Shown here: piece by piece, positions 34,277 through 41,690 of the stretch | How positions within the stretch are numbered: the first letter of the stretch is position 1 | Layout: every line of letters begins with the position of its first letter | Made by a program: the position numbers and the translations under genes | The notes under the pieces: generated by a model | Databases searched by the model: none | Told to the model about the DNA's origin: nothing | The model's input: the letters and a program-made list of their open reading frames with translations, nothing else | DNA from: an uncultured Clostridia bacterium | Lineage (GTDB): Bacteria; Bacillota; Clostridia; Christensenellales; Aristaeellaceae | DNA length: 43,069 nucleotides | Direction of reading: 5' to 3' | NCBI GenBank assembly: GCA_946407745.1 | Contig: CAMJPQ010000024.1 | Location: forward strand, 1-43,069

Positions 34277-36352
34277 TCACCTTACGCCCGTGGTGTTCCT
34301 GGCCCGCTCCGCCGCCGTGTTGGCCCCCGTGGTGGCGTAGCCCTGGAAGGCGTCCCGCGTCGGGTCCGTGCCGCGCTTCCCGGCGATGTCGGGGATCTGC
34401 GCCTGGCCGGCCTGCTGCGCCTCCGGCACCGGCCCCGCGCCCGCCGGCGTGACCATGCCGCCGGAGAGGGCCAACACCTGCTGCTGCAGGGCCATGATCA
34501 TCTGCTGCATCTGGCCGAAGATCGTGCCGCGCTCCGCGATCTTCTTTTTCAGCTGGTCGATGCCCTCGAAGTCCATCATGTCCAGGAGCATCAGGCTTTG
34601 GTCCGCCATCTCCGGATTGAACACGCCGCCGGAGAAGAGCTCCTTGGCCAGCTCGTTCTGGCTGATCCTGGAGAAGGGGCTGGCCTTCTCGCTCTTGACC
34701 TTCATGTCGAAGATCGGCCGCCGCGCTGCCGTCATGCCGAAGCCGATGTCCGTCTCCTGCGGCGCGATCCGCGCGTTGGAATAGTCGATAAACTCTTCCT
34801 GTCCGGTCTCGCCTGTGATGCGGAAGGTGCGCGGCGTGTCGTAAAACTGCCGGATCCGCTCGATCACCAGGTTGCACATCTCCACATAGGAGCGATAGCT
34901 GGCCTTGATCATGTCCCGGCTCAGCTTGCTCCCGGCCTCCTGGAGCGCCGCGATGGCGCTGGCCGCGGTGATGCCGCTGGACGTGGAGCCCTGGGAGAAG
35001 TCACGGTTGCCGCTGGTCTCCTTCAGCTCGTCGATCTTGTTCTGGCGGACCGTGTACACGCTGGCGTCCAGGCCGCTGACCGTGATCTCCCGCAGCTGCG
35101 ATTCGTCCAGGCTGCCCTGCACATGCACGATGGGTTTCTCCCAGTCCAGATACTCCTTCTCGTTGATCCCCGCGCCCACCTGAGAGAACCAGCGCTTGGA
35201 TCCTGCCATGTGCGCATTGCGCAGAATGATGGCGTCCATGCGGTCGATGTACATCTGCGGGTCCCGCATGATGTCAATCTCACCGAAGCCGCAGATGCTG
35301 TCCGCGATCGGGTAGAGCGCGTCCACCACGAAGGGATAGTTCCCGTCCTCATACCAGCCATTGGCCGCGGCCTTCGCCCCCGCGCCCGTGCTGTTCGTGT
35401 TCTCCGACGCGAACAGGATCTTGTCCCCGACCCATTTCACCAGGTGCAACACAAGTTTCCCGCTGGGCGTGCGCTTCTTGTAGTACCAGTCCACGACCGT
35501 GACCTCGTCGCCCTTCTCCTGCGGATCGTCCCGGCGGTACTCCACAGGCTTGATGTCCTCGCCGCCCGAGTAGCCCTGCACCAGGTCGCCCCACTCCTCC
35601 TCCAGCCGCTCCTTTGTCATGCGCTGCAGGCAGAAGACCGCGTCGCTGTTTTGGATGTTCCGGATCCCAGGCTCCCAGAACAGGTTCAGCACGTCCACCT
35701 CCGCGATGGACACATCTCCCACGCCGTTCTCCTTCTTCGCGTCCCAAAACACACCCAGCACCCGCGTGCCGGTCTTCAATTTGGTCCACCAGCTCTTGTC
35801 GTAGACGTCCTCGAAGCGGTTTTCCTCCAGGATCACCGGCAGCACCTGGCTCAGGGTCCGCGCGTCCTCCACGTCATCCTCCGCCCGCGGCAGCACACTG
35901 ACGGTTGGAAAGTTGTCCATAGCGTCCGCGTGCTTGTTCATGATGCTGTTCAGCATCCAGGCGGATTTGGGTGTCAGCAGCTCCTCCTGCTTGTCTCCGA
36001 ACTTCTCCCGGATCTGGCCCCAGTGCCGCAGCCGCCACCAGTCCTCATCGTCCGCGATCCGCGCGTCCGTGGTCGCCTTGGCGGCCATATACCGGTGCAG
36101 CTTCTCCCGCGCTTTGCTCAGCTCCTCCGGCCCGATGGGCTGCCGCGCTGCCTCCGGCGCCTTCGCCTCGCTCCCAGGGGCCGCGCGCTGCGTGTTCCAC
36201 GGCGGATCATTCCTGGGCGTGTCCCAGCTCTTCGGCGTGACCTCGGCCACCGGCACGGCCATCTGACCCGCGGGCATCGCGCCCTCCGGCGCGCCGGGCA
36301 GCGGCAGATGCTCTTCAGGCAGCTGCGCCGGCTGTTTTCTCGCTCTTGGCAT
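34277..36352 (-). CDS. Portal protein
   Basis: 691 residues, ATG 36352 after GAAGGAGGA. A Pro-rich N-terminal tail of about 60 residues is followed by the portal core: RIADDEDWWRLRHWGQIREK, SAWMLNSIMNKHADAMDNFP, then YDKSWWTKLKTGTRVLGVFW, DVDVLNLFWEPGIRNIQNS and the stem/crown helices (GSTSSGITAASAIAALQEAG, SRDMIKASYRSYVEMCNLVI). The C-terminal part is long and Gln/Ala-rich. It forms the dodecameric ring at the capsid vertex through which DNA is packaged and to which the adaptor binds. It lies downstream of the terminase genes. Confidence 0.85.
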   Translation of the reverse strand: MPRARKQPAQLPEEHLPLPGAPEGAMPAGQMAVPVAEVTPKSWDTPRNDPPWNTQRAAPGSEAKAPEAARQPIGPEELSKAREKLHRYMAAKATTDARIADDEDWWRLRHWGQIREKFGDKQEELLTPKSAWMLNSIMNKHADAMDNFPTVSVLPRAEDDVEDARTLSQVLPVILEENRFEDVYDKSWWTKLKTGTRVLGVFWDAKKENGVGDVSIAEVDVLNLFWEPGIRNIQNSDAVFCLQRMTKERLEEEWGDLVQGYSGGEDIKPVEYRRDDPQEKGDEVTVVDWYYKKRTPSGKLVLHLVKWVGDKILFASENTNSTGAGAKAAANGWYEDGNYPFVVDALYPIADSICGFGEIDIMRDPQMYIDRMDAIILRNAHMAGSKRWFSQVGAGINEKEYLDWEKPIVHVQGSLDESQLREITVSGLDASVYTVRQNKIDELKETSGNRDFSQGSTSSGITAASAIAALQEAGSKLSRDMIKASYRSYVEMCNLVIERIRQFYDTPRTFRITGETGQEEFIDYSNARIAPQETDIGFGMTAARRPIFDMKVKSEKASPFSRISQNELAKELFSGGVFNPEMADQSLMLLDMMDFEGIDQLKKKIAERGTIFGQMQQMIMALQQQVLALSGGMVTPAGAGPVPEAQQAGQAQIPDIAGKRGTDPTRDAFQGYATTGANTAAERARNTTGVR

Positions 36353-36365
36353 CTTGATTCCTCCT

Positions 36366-37841
36366 TCAGATCCGGTAGAACAGCGGTTTCTTTTGCTTCT
36401 CCGGGTTCAGATCCAGCGGGTCGTCCAGGCTGTATGCCGGCGGCTCCACGCTCTCCCGCGCCGCGCAGGGGTTGGCCATCATCACGTAGCGCCACTCGTC
36501 GTAGATGTGATCCTCCATTTTCGTGTTCACATCTTCCACGTCCGCCTCGTCCAGCACCAGGGCGGGCACCAGTTCGATAAAGTGCCGGCAGGTGGTGAAC
36601 ACCTGGAACATCGGGCGGCCGTCGTCTCCGAAGGCCAGGCGGTAGTGGCACTGCACCAGGCCCTGGTGCCGGTCGTGGTTTCCCGGCAGCCAGTAGACGC
36701 CCTCCCGCTTCATCATGGCCTCGACCGTCGTGTCCGGCCCGGTCTGGCCGTGCATGATGGCCGGGTCCGCTATCCCGATGATCTTGCGGTCCTTCAGGTT
36801 GGGGTCCGTCGCCTCGATCTGCCGGATCTTCCGCGCCACGGTGTTCGGTGTCAGCCGCAGGCCCTGGTTGCTCTCGCCGTTGGTGCCGTAGTATTCGCGG
36901 ATCCGATAGATCCGCCCGTCGCCGTCCACCGCATACCAGCCCACCGAGAAGGGCCGCTCGTAGCCCCAGTCCAGCCCGCGGTAGATCCTCCACCAGCCGG
37001 GGATCGGGAACGGCTTGATCACGTGCGTCCACTTCTGGTCGTCATAGTGTCCCGGGTCGTTGCGCCACTCCTGGAAGACCTGCCCCGTGTAGTAGTCCCA
37101 GCTCCCGTCCATCAGCTGCCGCCGTTGCGCCTCTGGCAGCGCGGCCAGGCGTGCCAGATAGCCCGGGTCGTTTTTCAGCAGCGCCGCGTTGTCGAAGACC
37201 GTGGATGGGATGAAGATCCTTGTCCTGGGCATCTCGATCATCTCGCCGTGGGGGATCTGGATGCGAATCCGGCGGATGATCCGCGTGCCCGGCGGCGCGG
37301 GGTCAATGAATTTTCGCCGGAAGTACACATGGCCGATCCCGCCCGGGTTGGTGGCGTATCGGGCATAAACGCGGGTGCCGGGGCCGCTGGGGCGGTTCCG
37401 ACTCAGCATGAACTCGATCTCGTCCTGGGTGAAGTGGGTGGCCTCGTCCATGCCCAGGAAGTCGTACTGGTGGCCCTGGTAGTTGATCCGGTCCTGCGGA
37501 TGGTTGATGGACCCGAAGCGGACCTGCGCCCCGCTGGGGAAGCGCCAGACGTGCTCCGTGCCGTTGTATTTCGCCCCGGGGAACGCGCGCTTGTACAGGA
37601 ACCGGCTCCGGTCGATCAGCTCCGACAGCTGCGGGTAGGTCTTGCGCATCAGGATGCCCTTGTAGTTCGGGATGTTCACCTGCCGCGCCGCGTCGATCAG
37701 CAGCGTGTCGCTCTTCCCGCCGCCGGCCGCGCCGCCATAGAGCGCCTCGTCCTCCGTCCGCGAGAGGAAGACCCGCTGCCGCGGCTGAGGCGACCAGACT
37801 ACCCGCTGCGCGCCGGCTGTCCGTTTCCCCCTCCGCGTCAA
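36366..37841 (-). CDS. terL: Terminase large subunit
   Basis: 491 residues. TTG 37841 is the probable start (GAGGAGG just upstream, overlapping the stop of the small subunit); no ATG is available before the conserved core. The ATPase domain has Walker A GGAAGGGKS (36-44), Walker B FLGMDE (about 128-133) and the coupling segment YATNPGG (162-168). The nuclease domain has the conserved acidic residues Asp291 (GLDWGYERPF), Asp359 (IIGIADPAI) and Asp448 (HIYDEWRYV). It pumps DNA into the prohead and cuts the concatemer. All key residues are intact. Confidence 0.92.
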   Translation of the reverse strand: MTRRGKRTAGAQRVVWSPQPRQRVFLSRTEDEALYGGAAGGGKSDTLLIDAARQVNIPNYKGILMRKTYPQLSELIDRSRFLYKRAFPGAKYNGTEHVWRFPSGAQVRFGSINHPQDRINYQGHQYDFLGMDEATHFTQDEIEFMLSRNRPSGPGTRVYARYATNPGGIGHVYFRRKFIDPAPPGTRIIRRIRIQIPHGEMIEMPRTRIFIPSTVFDNAALLKNDPGYLARLAALPEAQRRQLMDGSWDYYTGQVFQEWRNDPGHYDDQKWTHVIKPFPIPGWWRIYRGLDWGYERPFSVGWYAVDGDGRIYRIREYYGTNGESNQGLRLTPNTVARKIRQIEATDPNLKDRKIIGIADPAIMHGQTGPDTTVEAMMKREGVYWLPGNHDRHQGLVQCHYRLAFGDDGRPMFQVFTTCRHFIELVPALVLDEADVEDVNTKMEDHIYDEWRYVMMANPCAARESVEPPAYSLDDPLDLNPEKQKKPLFYRI

Positions 37842-38437
37842 GCCTCCTCGCCTCCGATTTCGACCTCCGGCGTCGGGCCCTCGTCCAGCGCGGGGACGAC
37901 CAGCACGCCCGTCTCGTCCTCCATGCCGGTGCCGTTCAGGCCGGCCTTCTCGCGGTCCAGCTTCAGCCTGGCCTTCTTCAGCCGCAGCTCCTCCGCCGTC
38001 CGCTTGTCCAGCACGCCGCCCATTCCGGCCAGCGTCTCCCGCAGCTGCGCCAGAATGTCCGTGAAATCCTTCGCCGCCCTGGTGTCCATTTTCCCAAGCT
38101 CCAGCTCGTCCTGCTTGCCCTTGCCGACGTACAGGATATGCCGGTAGAGCTGCCGCGGGTCCGCGAGGGCCTTCTCCACCTCAGCCAGCAGCTTCTCCAT
38201 CTGCGTCTCCACGCGCTCCAGCGCCAGGGCCTCCCGCTTGGCGCGCTTGGACGTCGCCCTGGCTTTCAGCGCCTCCGCGAGCTTGCGGCGCTCGGCCTCC
38301 TTCTCCTCCAGCCAGCCGCCCTTCGCCGCCTGGCGAGACAGCGTTGAGTAGGGGATCCCCCGCTCCTCCGCGAGCTCGCGCAGCGTCTTGTCGCCCTGCA
38401 CATAGGCCGCCTTGATCGTCTCCCAGTCCTGCCGCAC
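37838..38437 (-). CDS. terS: Terminase small subunit
   Basis: 199 residues from GTG 38437, preceded by GGGAGGTGAG; longer upstream frames lack a site and would cross a terminator. The N-terminal helix-turn-helix (DWETIKAAYVQGDKTLRELA, EERGIPYSTLSRQAAKGGW) is the DNA-recognition domain of phBC6A51/HTH-type small terminases. Next comes a coiled coil for oligomerisation (LALERVETQMEKLLAEVEKA) and a charged tail. It recognises the packaging site and stimulates the large subunit, whose start codon overlaps its stop. First gene of late block 1. Confidence 0.8.
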   Translation of the reverse strand: MRQDWETIKAAYVQGDKTLRELAEERGIPYSTLSRQAAKGGWLEEKEAERRKLAEALKARATSKRAKREALALERVETQMEKLLAEVEKALADPRQLYRHILYVGKGKQDELELGKMDTRAAKDFTDILAQLRETLAGMGGVLDKRTAEELRLKKARLKLDREKAGLNGTGMEDETGVLVVPALDEGPTPEVEIGGEEA

Positions 38438-38487
38438 GCGCTCACCTCCCCGCTGCTTTCTGTCTCTATTCTTTTGCCTGCTTCGCT

Positions 38488-38504
38488 TTTTGTAAACTAC
38501 CCCC
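38488..38504 (-). promoter_or_regulatory. 17-bp shared motif heading late block 1
   Basis: GGGGGTAGTTTACAAAA on the minus strand, identical to 21318-21334. It lies about 23 bp after the early-operon terminator and about 50 bp before the small terminase start. A putative late promoter or activator site used twice in the genome. Confidence 0.6.
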
Positions 38505-38526
38505 CTTGGCCTTCGCCCCGGGCACG

Positions 38527-38551
38527 AAAAAAAGCTCCGGCTCGGGAGCTT
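38527..38551 (-). terminator. Terminator of the leftward early operon
   Basis: On the minus strand AGCTCC-CGAGCC-GGAGCT is followed by TTTTTT. It divides the early (Rep, ClpP-like) genes from the terminase block. Confidence 0.85.
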
Positions 38552-38561
38552 GTCCGTGGGT

Positions 38562-38580
38562 GTTTCCGTTTTGGAAACAG
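38562..38580. promoter_or_regulatory. Short palindrome between early and late blocks
   Basis: TGTTTCC-GTTTT-GGAAACA, a 7-bp inverted repeat suited to a dimeric regulator. The stretch 38438-38712 has no gene; it holds only this site, the terminator and the shared 17-bp motif. Confidence 0.4.
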
Positions 38581-38712
38581 CCTCGCGCGCGCGTAGGGCG
38601 TGTATCATTCTGACTCAACTTTGACCCAACTCTGTGATCCGGGCCCGGCAGGCCCGCTTCATTGAACCGCGCGCGGGCGGGCGTGCGCGCCTGCGCCGGT
38701 GCGCGTAGCGGC

Positions 38713-38943
38713 TCAGGACGTCAGAAGCTCGTCGTCCAGCATCTCGCACATCGGGCACAGGTAGTAGGCGTGGTTCGCGCAGTATTTCCCGCACCAAGCT
38801 GCCTTTGCCTCCGGCGTCTGGAAATACAGCTTCGGCGTCATGCCGCCGGTGCAGCGGCAGCTCACGGCCAGCTTTTCCTCGCGCGAAAAATACGGGCACT
38901 TCATCCCCGCCCCGCTGTATCGGATCGGTTTGCGCCTGCTCAT
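38713..38943 (-). CDS. Cys-rich small protein, putative zinc finger
   Basis: 76 residues, ATG 38943, overlapping the Rep stop. Start MSRRKPIRYSGAGMKCPYFS, then Cys pairs SCRCTGG and a C-terminal WCGKYCANHAYYLCPMCEML. In total nine Cys and one His fit one or two zinc sites. Proteins with the same opening (MSRRKPIRYxGxxMxCPxF) recur in Firmicutes phages close to the end of the early region and before the terminase. They are suggested to be late transcription activators, comparable to ArpU-like regulators. That it could act on the late motif just downstream is an inference from location. Confidence 0.65.
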   Translation of the reverse strand: MSRRKPIRYSGAGMKCPYFSREEKLAVSCRCTGGMTPKLYFQTPEAKAAWCGKYCANHAYYLCPMCEMLDDELLTS

Positions 38944-39857
38944 GGTTCCGCCCTCCCATCTGTCCGGCGCATCACCCAGCGCACAAAAACGCCCGGCACG
39001 CGCTCCGACCGCCAGACCTCCGGCTCTTCGATTGTCTGATATCCCGGGTAGGCCTTCTGCGTCAGCTCCGGCCAGACCGCCGGCAGCTGCTCCGCCAGAT
39101 CCACGACCCTGCGGCGGCTCAGCTTGGAGTCGTTGACCCGCGTCTTCGGCTTTTTCAAGCCCTTCGAGGCATACCAGCGCCGCCGGCCGTTCTCCTCGCT
39201 GTCCAGGCGGTCGGCGCGGTTGGTCTTCAGCATGTACTTGGCCAGGCCCGTCAGCCACTCACCGTCCGGCTGCAGGCGGTCCGCGTTGGTCCTCCCCTTC
39301 TTCCAGCAGGCCTCGATCTCCTCCCGGCTCAGGCCGCCATGCGTGACCAGGTGGATGTGGATCCGCTTCTGGGTGTAGCCGTCGCTGTCCTCCAGCACGT
39401 AGACGTAGCCCGCATCCGGCAGGCCCTTGCGCCGCCGCTGCCGCTGCATCCGCCGGATGAAGTTCTGCATGTCCCGGTGGGCCGTCTGCCAGTCCGGCGC
39501 CTCCCCCGCGTAGGTCAGGGTTACGTGCTGATCCCGAGGGCCGAAGTTCGCATTGATCAGCCGCGTGAACTTCTTCACCGCCGCTGCCGCGTTGGCCCGC
39601 GCCATCCGCTCCGGGGTCACGTTCTTCCGAGAGGCCCGCGCCGTGTTCGCCCAGCTCCGGCCCCAGATCGGGTAGACCATGACCTCCTTGATGGGCCCGG
39701 CTTCGACCGTCATCACCCGATAGCCCATGCGGCCTACCTGCAGCGCAGGGGGATAGATCCGCCAGTAGAGGTCGTCCGCCTCCGGATCCCCGGGACCCGG
39801 GACGCGCATGTCCAGCATCAGCTCCCAGTCTGTTCCGATCAGCGCCCTGCTGTCCAT
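38940..39857 (-). CDS. HUH-type replication initiator (rolling-circle Rep)
   Basis: 305 residues, ATG 39857 after GGAGGAGGAGA. Motif I is HVTLTY (111-116); the HUH metal-binding motif is RIHIHLVTHGGLS (His167, His169); the nicking Tyr is most likely Tyr208 in LAKYMLKT. The order and spacing match the microvirus VP4/REP_ORF2-G2P class of Rep proteins, which nick one strand at the origin and join to its 5' end. A basic N-terminal extension and a C-terminal tail of about 85 residues are outside the core. No helicase is fused or encoded nearby, so a host helicase (PcrA-like) would be needed. It is the only recognisable replication protein of the genome. Confidence 0.8.
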   Translation of the reverse strand: MDSRALIGTDWELMLDMRVPGPGDPEADDLYWRIYPPALQVGRMGYRVMTVEAGPIKEVMVYPIWGRSWANTARASRKNVTPERMARANAAAAVKKFTRLINANFGPRDQHVTLTYAGEAPDWQTAHRDMQNFIRRMQRQRRRKGLPDAGYVYVLEDSDGYTQKRIHIHLVTHGGLSREEIEACWKKGRTNADRLQPDGEWLTGLAKYMLKTNRADRLDSEENGRRRWYASKGLKKPKTRVNDSKLSRRRVVDLAEQLPAVWPELTQKAYPGYQTIEEPEVWRSERVPGVFVRWVMRRTDGRAEP

Positions 39858-39909
39858 GCCCGTCTCCTCCTCCCTGCGCTCCCGCTCCCCTGCCGGTGAA
39901 GCGCTCCGC

Positions 39910-39936
39910 GGGGGCAGGGGGAAGGCGTTCCCCCTG
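39910..39936. repeat. Perfect hairpin upstream of rep
   Basis: GCAGGGGGAA-GGCG-TTCCCCCTGC, a 10-bp perfect stem within the leader of the rep gene. There is no T-run. It may be a host-type palindromic repeat, a regulator of rep, or part of the replication origin. Confidence 0.6.
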
Positions 39937-40000
39937 CACCCCTTTCGGGAGGCTCTTCTTTTTCAAGGTGCGGTCGATATATTAATGCTCCATACGAGCC

Positions 40001-40026
40001 CCGCAAGCGGCGCATGGCCGCTTGTT
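40001..40026 (+). terminator. Plus-strand hairpin with T-run upstream of rep
   Basis: CAAGCGG-CGCATG-GCCGCTTG followed by TTTTTCTG on the plus strand. It points against the direction of the surrounding genes. It could end an antisense transcript over rep or be the stem-loop of a double-strand origin. The 39858-40040 gap holds no gene. Confidence 0.5.
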
Positions 40027-40040
40027 TTTCTGTGGGGTTT

Positions 40041-40334
40041 TCAGGCCTGCTCTTTCGCCAGCTTTTCCAGCGGCGTGCCGCCCTCGACGTCGCCGTAGGG
40101 CGTGTTCCGCTGGTAGATCGCGATGGCCCGGCGCATGTTGTCCAGCGTCGCGTCCACCAGCACCAGCTCGCTCAGGATCCCGTTCAGCGCGAGGTCTACC
40201 TTCTGGAAGCTGTCCACATTGCCGTTGGCATAGTACGGGAGCAGGCCGTTGGTCTTCTTGATTTTCTTCATGCTGTCGCCGATCGCGTCCAGACCCATGT
40301 ACAGGTCCGCGAACAGCATCTTGATCTCATCCAT
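40041..40334 (-). CDS. Hypothetical helical early protein
   Basis: 97 residues, ATG 40334 after GAAGGAGA. It starts MDEIKMLFADLYMGLDAIGD and is largely helical (VDLALNGILSELVLVDATLD), ending in a Lys/Glu helix. There are no Cys, no membrane segment and no family that I recognise. It overlaps the zinc-ribbon gene upstream by 8 nt and precedes rep, so it is likely co-translated and may be a replication accessory. Confidence 0.55.
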   Translation of the reverse strand: MDEIKMLFADLYMGLDAIGDSMKKIKKTNGLLPYYANGNVDSFQKVDLALNGILSELVLVDATLDNMRRAIAIYQRNTPYGDVEGGTPLEKLAKEQA

Positions 40335-40572
40335 CTCTCTGTTCTCCTTCGTCGTATTTCTCGCCCTCGCAGGGCGCGCCGCAGGCCGGACACTCGGTGG
40401 TGTACACCGCCCGGCCGCAGAAGCGGTATTTTCTCGCCGGCGTCACCGTGAAGACGCAGCCGCACTCCGCGCACTCGAATTTTGCGGTCACCCGCTTCTC
40501 TGGCTCTTTCAAGATCTCGATCCTCCGGATGCCCAGGTATTCGATCATCTTGATGTTCTTGATCCAGTCCAT
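40327..40572 (-). CDS. Zinc-ribbon protein
   Basis: 81 residues, ATG 40572 after AGAAAGGA. Two zinc-binding pairs are visible: FECAECGCVF (Cys-x2-Cys) and TTECPACGAPCEG (Cys-x2-Cys). Between them lies YRFCGRAVYTT. A zinc ribbon of this kind is typical of small nucleic-acid-binding phage proteins or regulators. It lies 27 nt downstream of the composite repeat element at 40599-40684. Confidence 0.6.
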   Translation of the reverse strand: MDWIKNIKMIEYLGIRRIEILKEPEKRVTAKFECAECGCVFTVTPARKYRFCGRAVYTTECPACGAPCEGEKYDEGEQRDG

Positions 40573-40598
40573 CCCGGTGTCCTTTCTGCCGCTTTTCG

Positions 40599-40684
40599 CC
40601 TTCCCCTTTAGGGGAAGGTGCCCGAAGGGCGGATGAGGTCTGCCGCCGCAGCGGCAGAGGGGTAAACAACGGTAAAGCCGTTGT
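40599..40684. repeat. Composite palindromic repeat element (four hairpins)
   Basis: In order: CCTTCCCC-TTTA-GGGGAAGG; GCCC-GAA-GGGC; the core TGCCGC-CGCA-GCGGCA (40641-40656) with GAGGGG; and ACAACGG-TAAAG-CCGTTGT. It fills the gap between the 72-residue gene and the zinc-ribbon gene. It is the longest form of the family and resembles the dispersed repeats of Oscillospiraceae chromosomes (recollection, not checked). Confidence 0.85.
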
Positions 40685-40692
40685 CTGGTTTA

Positions 40693-40911
40693 TCACACTT
40701 TCGTTCCGTAGCGATACTCCCGCATCATTGCGCGGATGGTTTCCAGGCGCTCCTGGTCCTCCGCGAACAAGCGTTCGTAGCCCTCCCGCGGGCCGCCCAC
40801 GGTGGTGTAGTTGTTGCCGTGGGCGCGGGCCTCCATCTCCAGGAAGTTCAGGCAGTATTCCAGCGCGCGGTATCTCCGCTCTGCTGTGCTCAGCTCCTGG
40901 TTCGTCCTCAT
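40693..40911 (-). CDS. Hypothetical small early protein
   Basis: 72 residues from ATG 40911 after AAAGGAG (MRTNQELSTAERRYRALEYC). It overlaps the stop of the ClpP-like gene (ATGA). The rest is a helical, charged protein (LNFLEMEARAHGNNYTTVGG, ERLFAEDQERLETIRAMMRE). No family is recognised. A longer reading from 41124 is out of frame with known signals and is rejected. The gene is followed directly by the composite palindromic element. Confidence 0.6.
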   Translation of the reverse strand: MRTNQELSTAERRYRALEYCLNFLEMEARAHGNNYTTVGGPREGYERLFAEDQERLETIRAMMREYRYGTKV

Positions 40912-41690
40912 GTCGGGTCTCCTTTCTCCCACTCGCTGCGGATCACCATCTCGTCCGCCAGGCCGAAGGCGACGGCCTCCGCGGCCCGGAACTGCTTCTG
41001 GCTCGCCATCCACTCCCGGATCTGCTCCTCGCTCCGGCCTGTCCGCCGCCGGTAGAGGGCGAGCATCACGTCGTCCGTCGTGCTCAGGCCGATGTCGCCG
41101 GTGAGCGTCGAGACCTTTTCCCATACGCCCTTCCTCTTGCGGAACTTCGTCCGGCTGGCGTAGTGGATCAGCATGTGGCTCCCCGCCGTGATGGCCACCG
41201 GCCAGCCGGGTGTGTAGGCAATGATTGTCGCCGCCGAGCAGCAGGCCCCGTCGATCAGGATCCTGCCCCGCATCCCGCAGTGCTTCAGCGCCCGGCTGTA
41301 GCCGTCCGCAAAGGCCGTCGCGCCGCCGGTGCAGTTGATGATCATGTCAAGCCGCCGGTAACCCTCGCGCCTTTTGGTTTTCAGATAGCCTGCCAGCCAT
41401 CTCCGGCTGTGGGCGCAGATCGCGTCATAGCCCTGGATCACCTTGCCCGGGCTGATGGTCCCGCTGCGCACATACAGCCGCAGGACCTTCTCGCCGTTGA
41501 TCTGGACCCGCTCCGTGGTGATCTGCGGCATGCTCACGGTTGCCTGGGGGTGCGACACGCCGCCGTGGTTCTCCTCGCTCCGGGCTGCGGGCTGGCAGTT
41601 GCGCATGCCCTGCACCGTCGCGAAGCTCTGCATCCCGAGGCGGAAGTGCAGCGTGGTCCGCCGCCGGCTGTTTTTGTTCCTGGTTCTCAT
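40908..41690 (-). CDS. ClpP-like serine protease
   Basis: 260 residues, ATG 41690 after GAGGAGG. The ClpP/S14 fold is clear: oxyanion segment IINCTGGATAFADGYSRAL (Gly122-Gly123), nucleophile Ser152 in IDGACCSAATIIAY, and catalytic His176 in SHMLIHYAS. The closing segment is FRAAEAVAFGLADEM. The usual acidic third residue is not obvious. The first 53 residues are not ClpP-like, so a start near Met54 (MPQITTERVQINGEKVLRLY) is possible. Phage ClpP-like enzymes are usually prohead proteases beside portal and capsid. This one lies in the early operon between small regulatory genes and rep, so it may instead act on host or phage regulatory proteins. Confidence 0.75.
   Translation of the reverse strand: MRTRNKNSRRRTTLHFRLGMQSFATVQGMRNCQPAARSEENHGGVSHPQATVSMPQITTERVQINGEKVLRLYVRSGTISPGKVIQGYDAICAHSRRWLAGYLKTKRREGYRRLDMIINCTGGATAFADGYSRALKHCGMRGRILIDGACCSAATIIAYTPGWPVAITAGSHMLIHYASRTKFRKRKGVWEKVSTLTGDIGLSTTDDVMLALYRRRTGRSEEQIREWMASQKQFRAAEAVAFGLADEMVIRSEWEKGDPT

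Noticed and set aside
38438-38608. N-terminal extension of the small terminase
   Set aside because: It would cross a strong terminator and the shared motif; GTG 38437 has a good ribosome site and starts the HTH domain.
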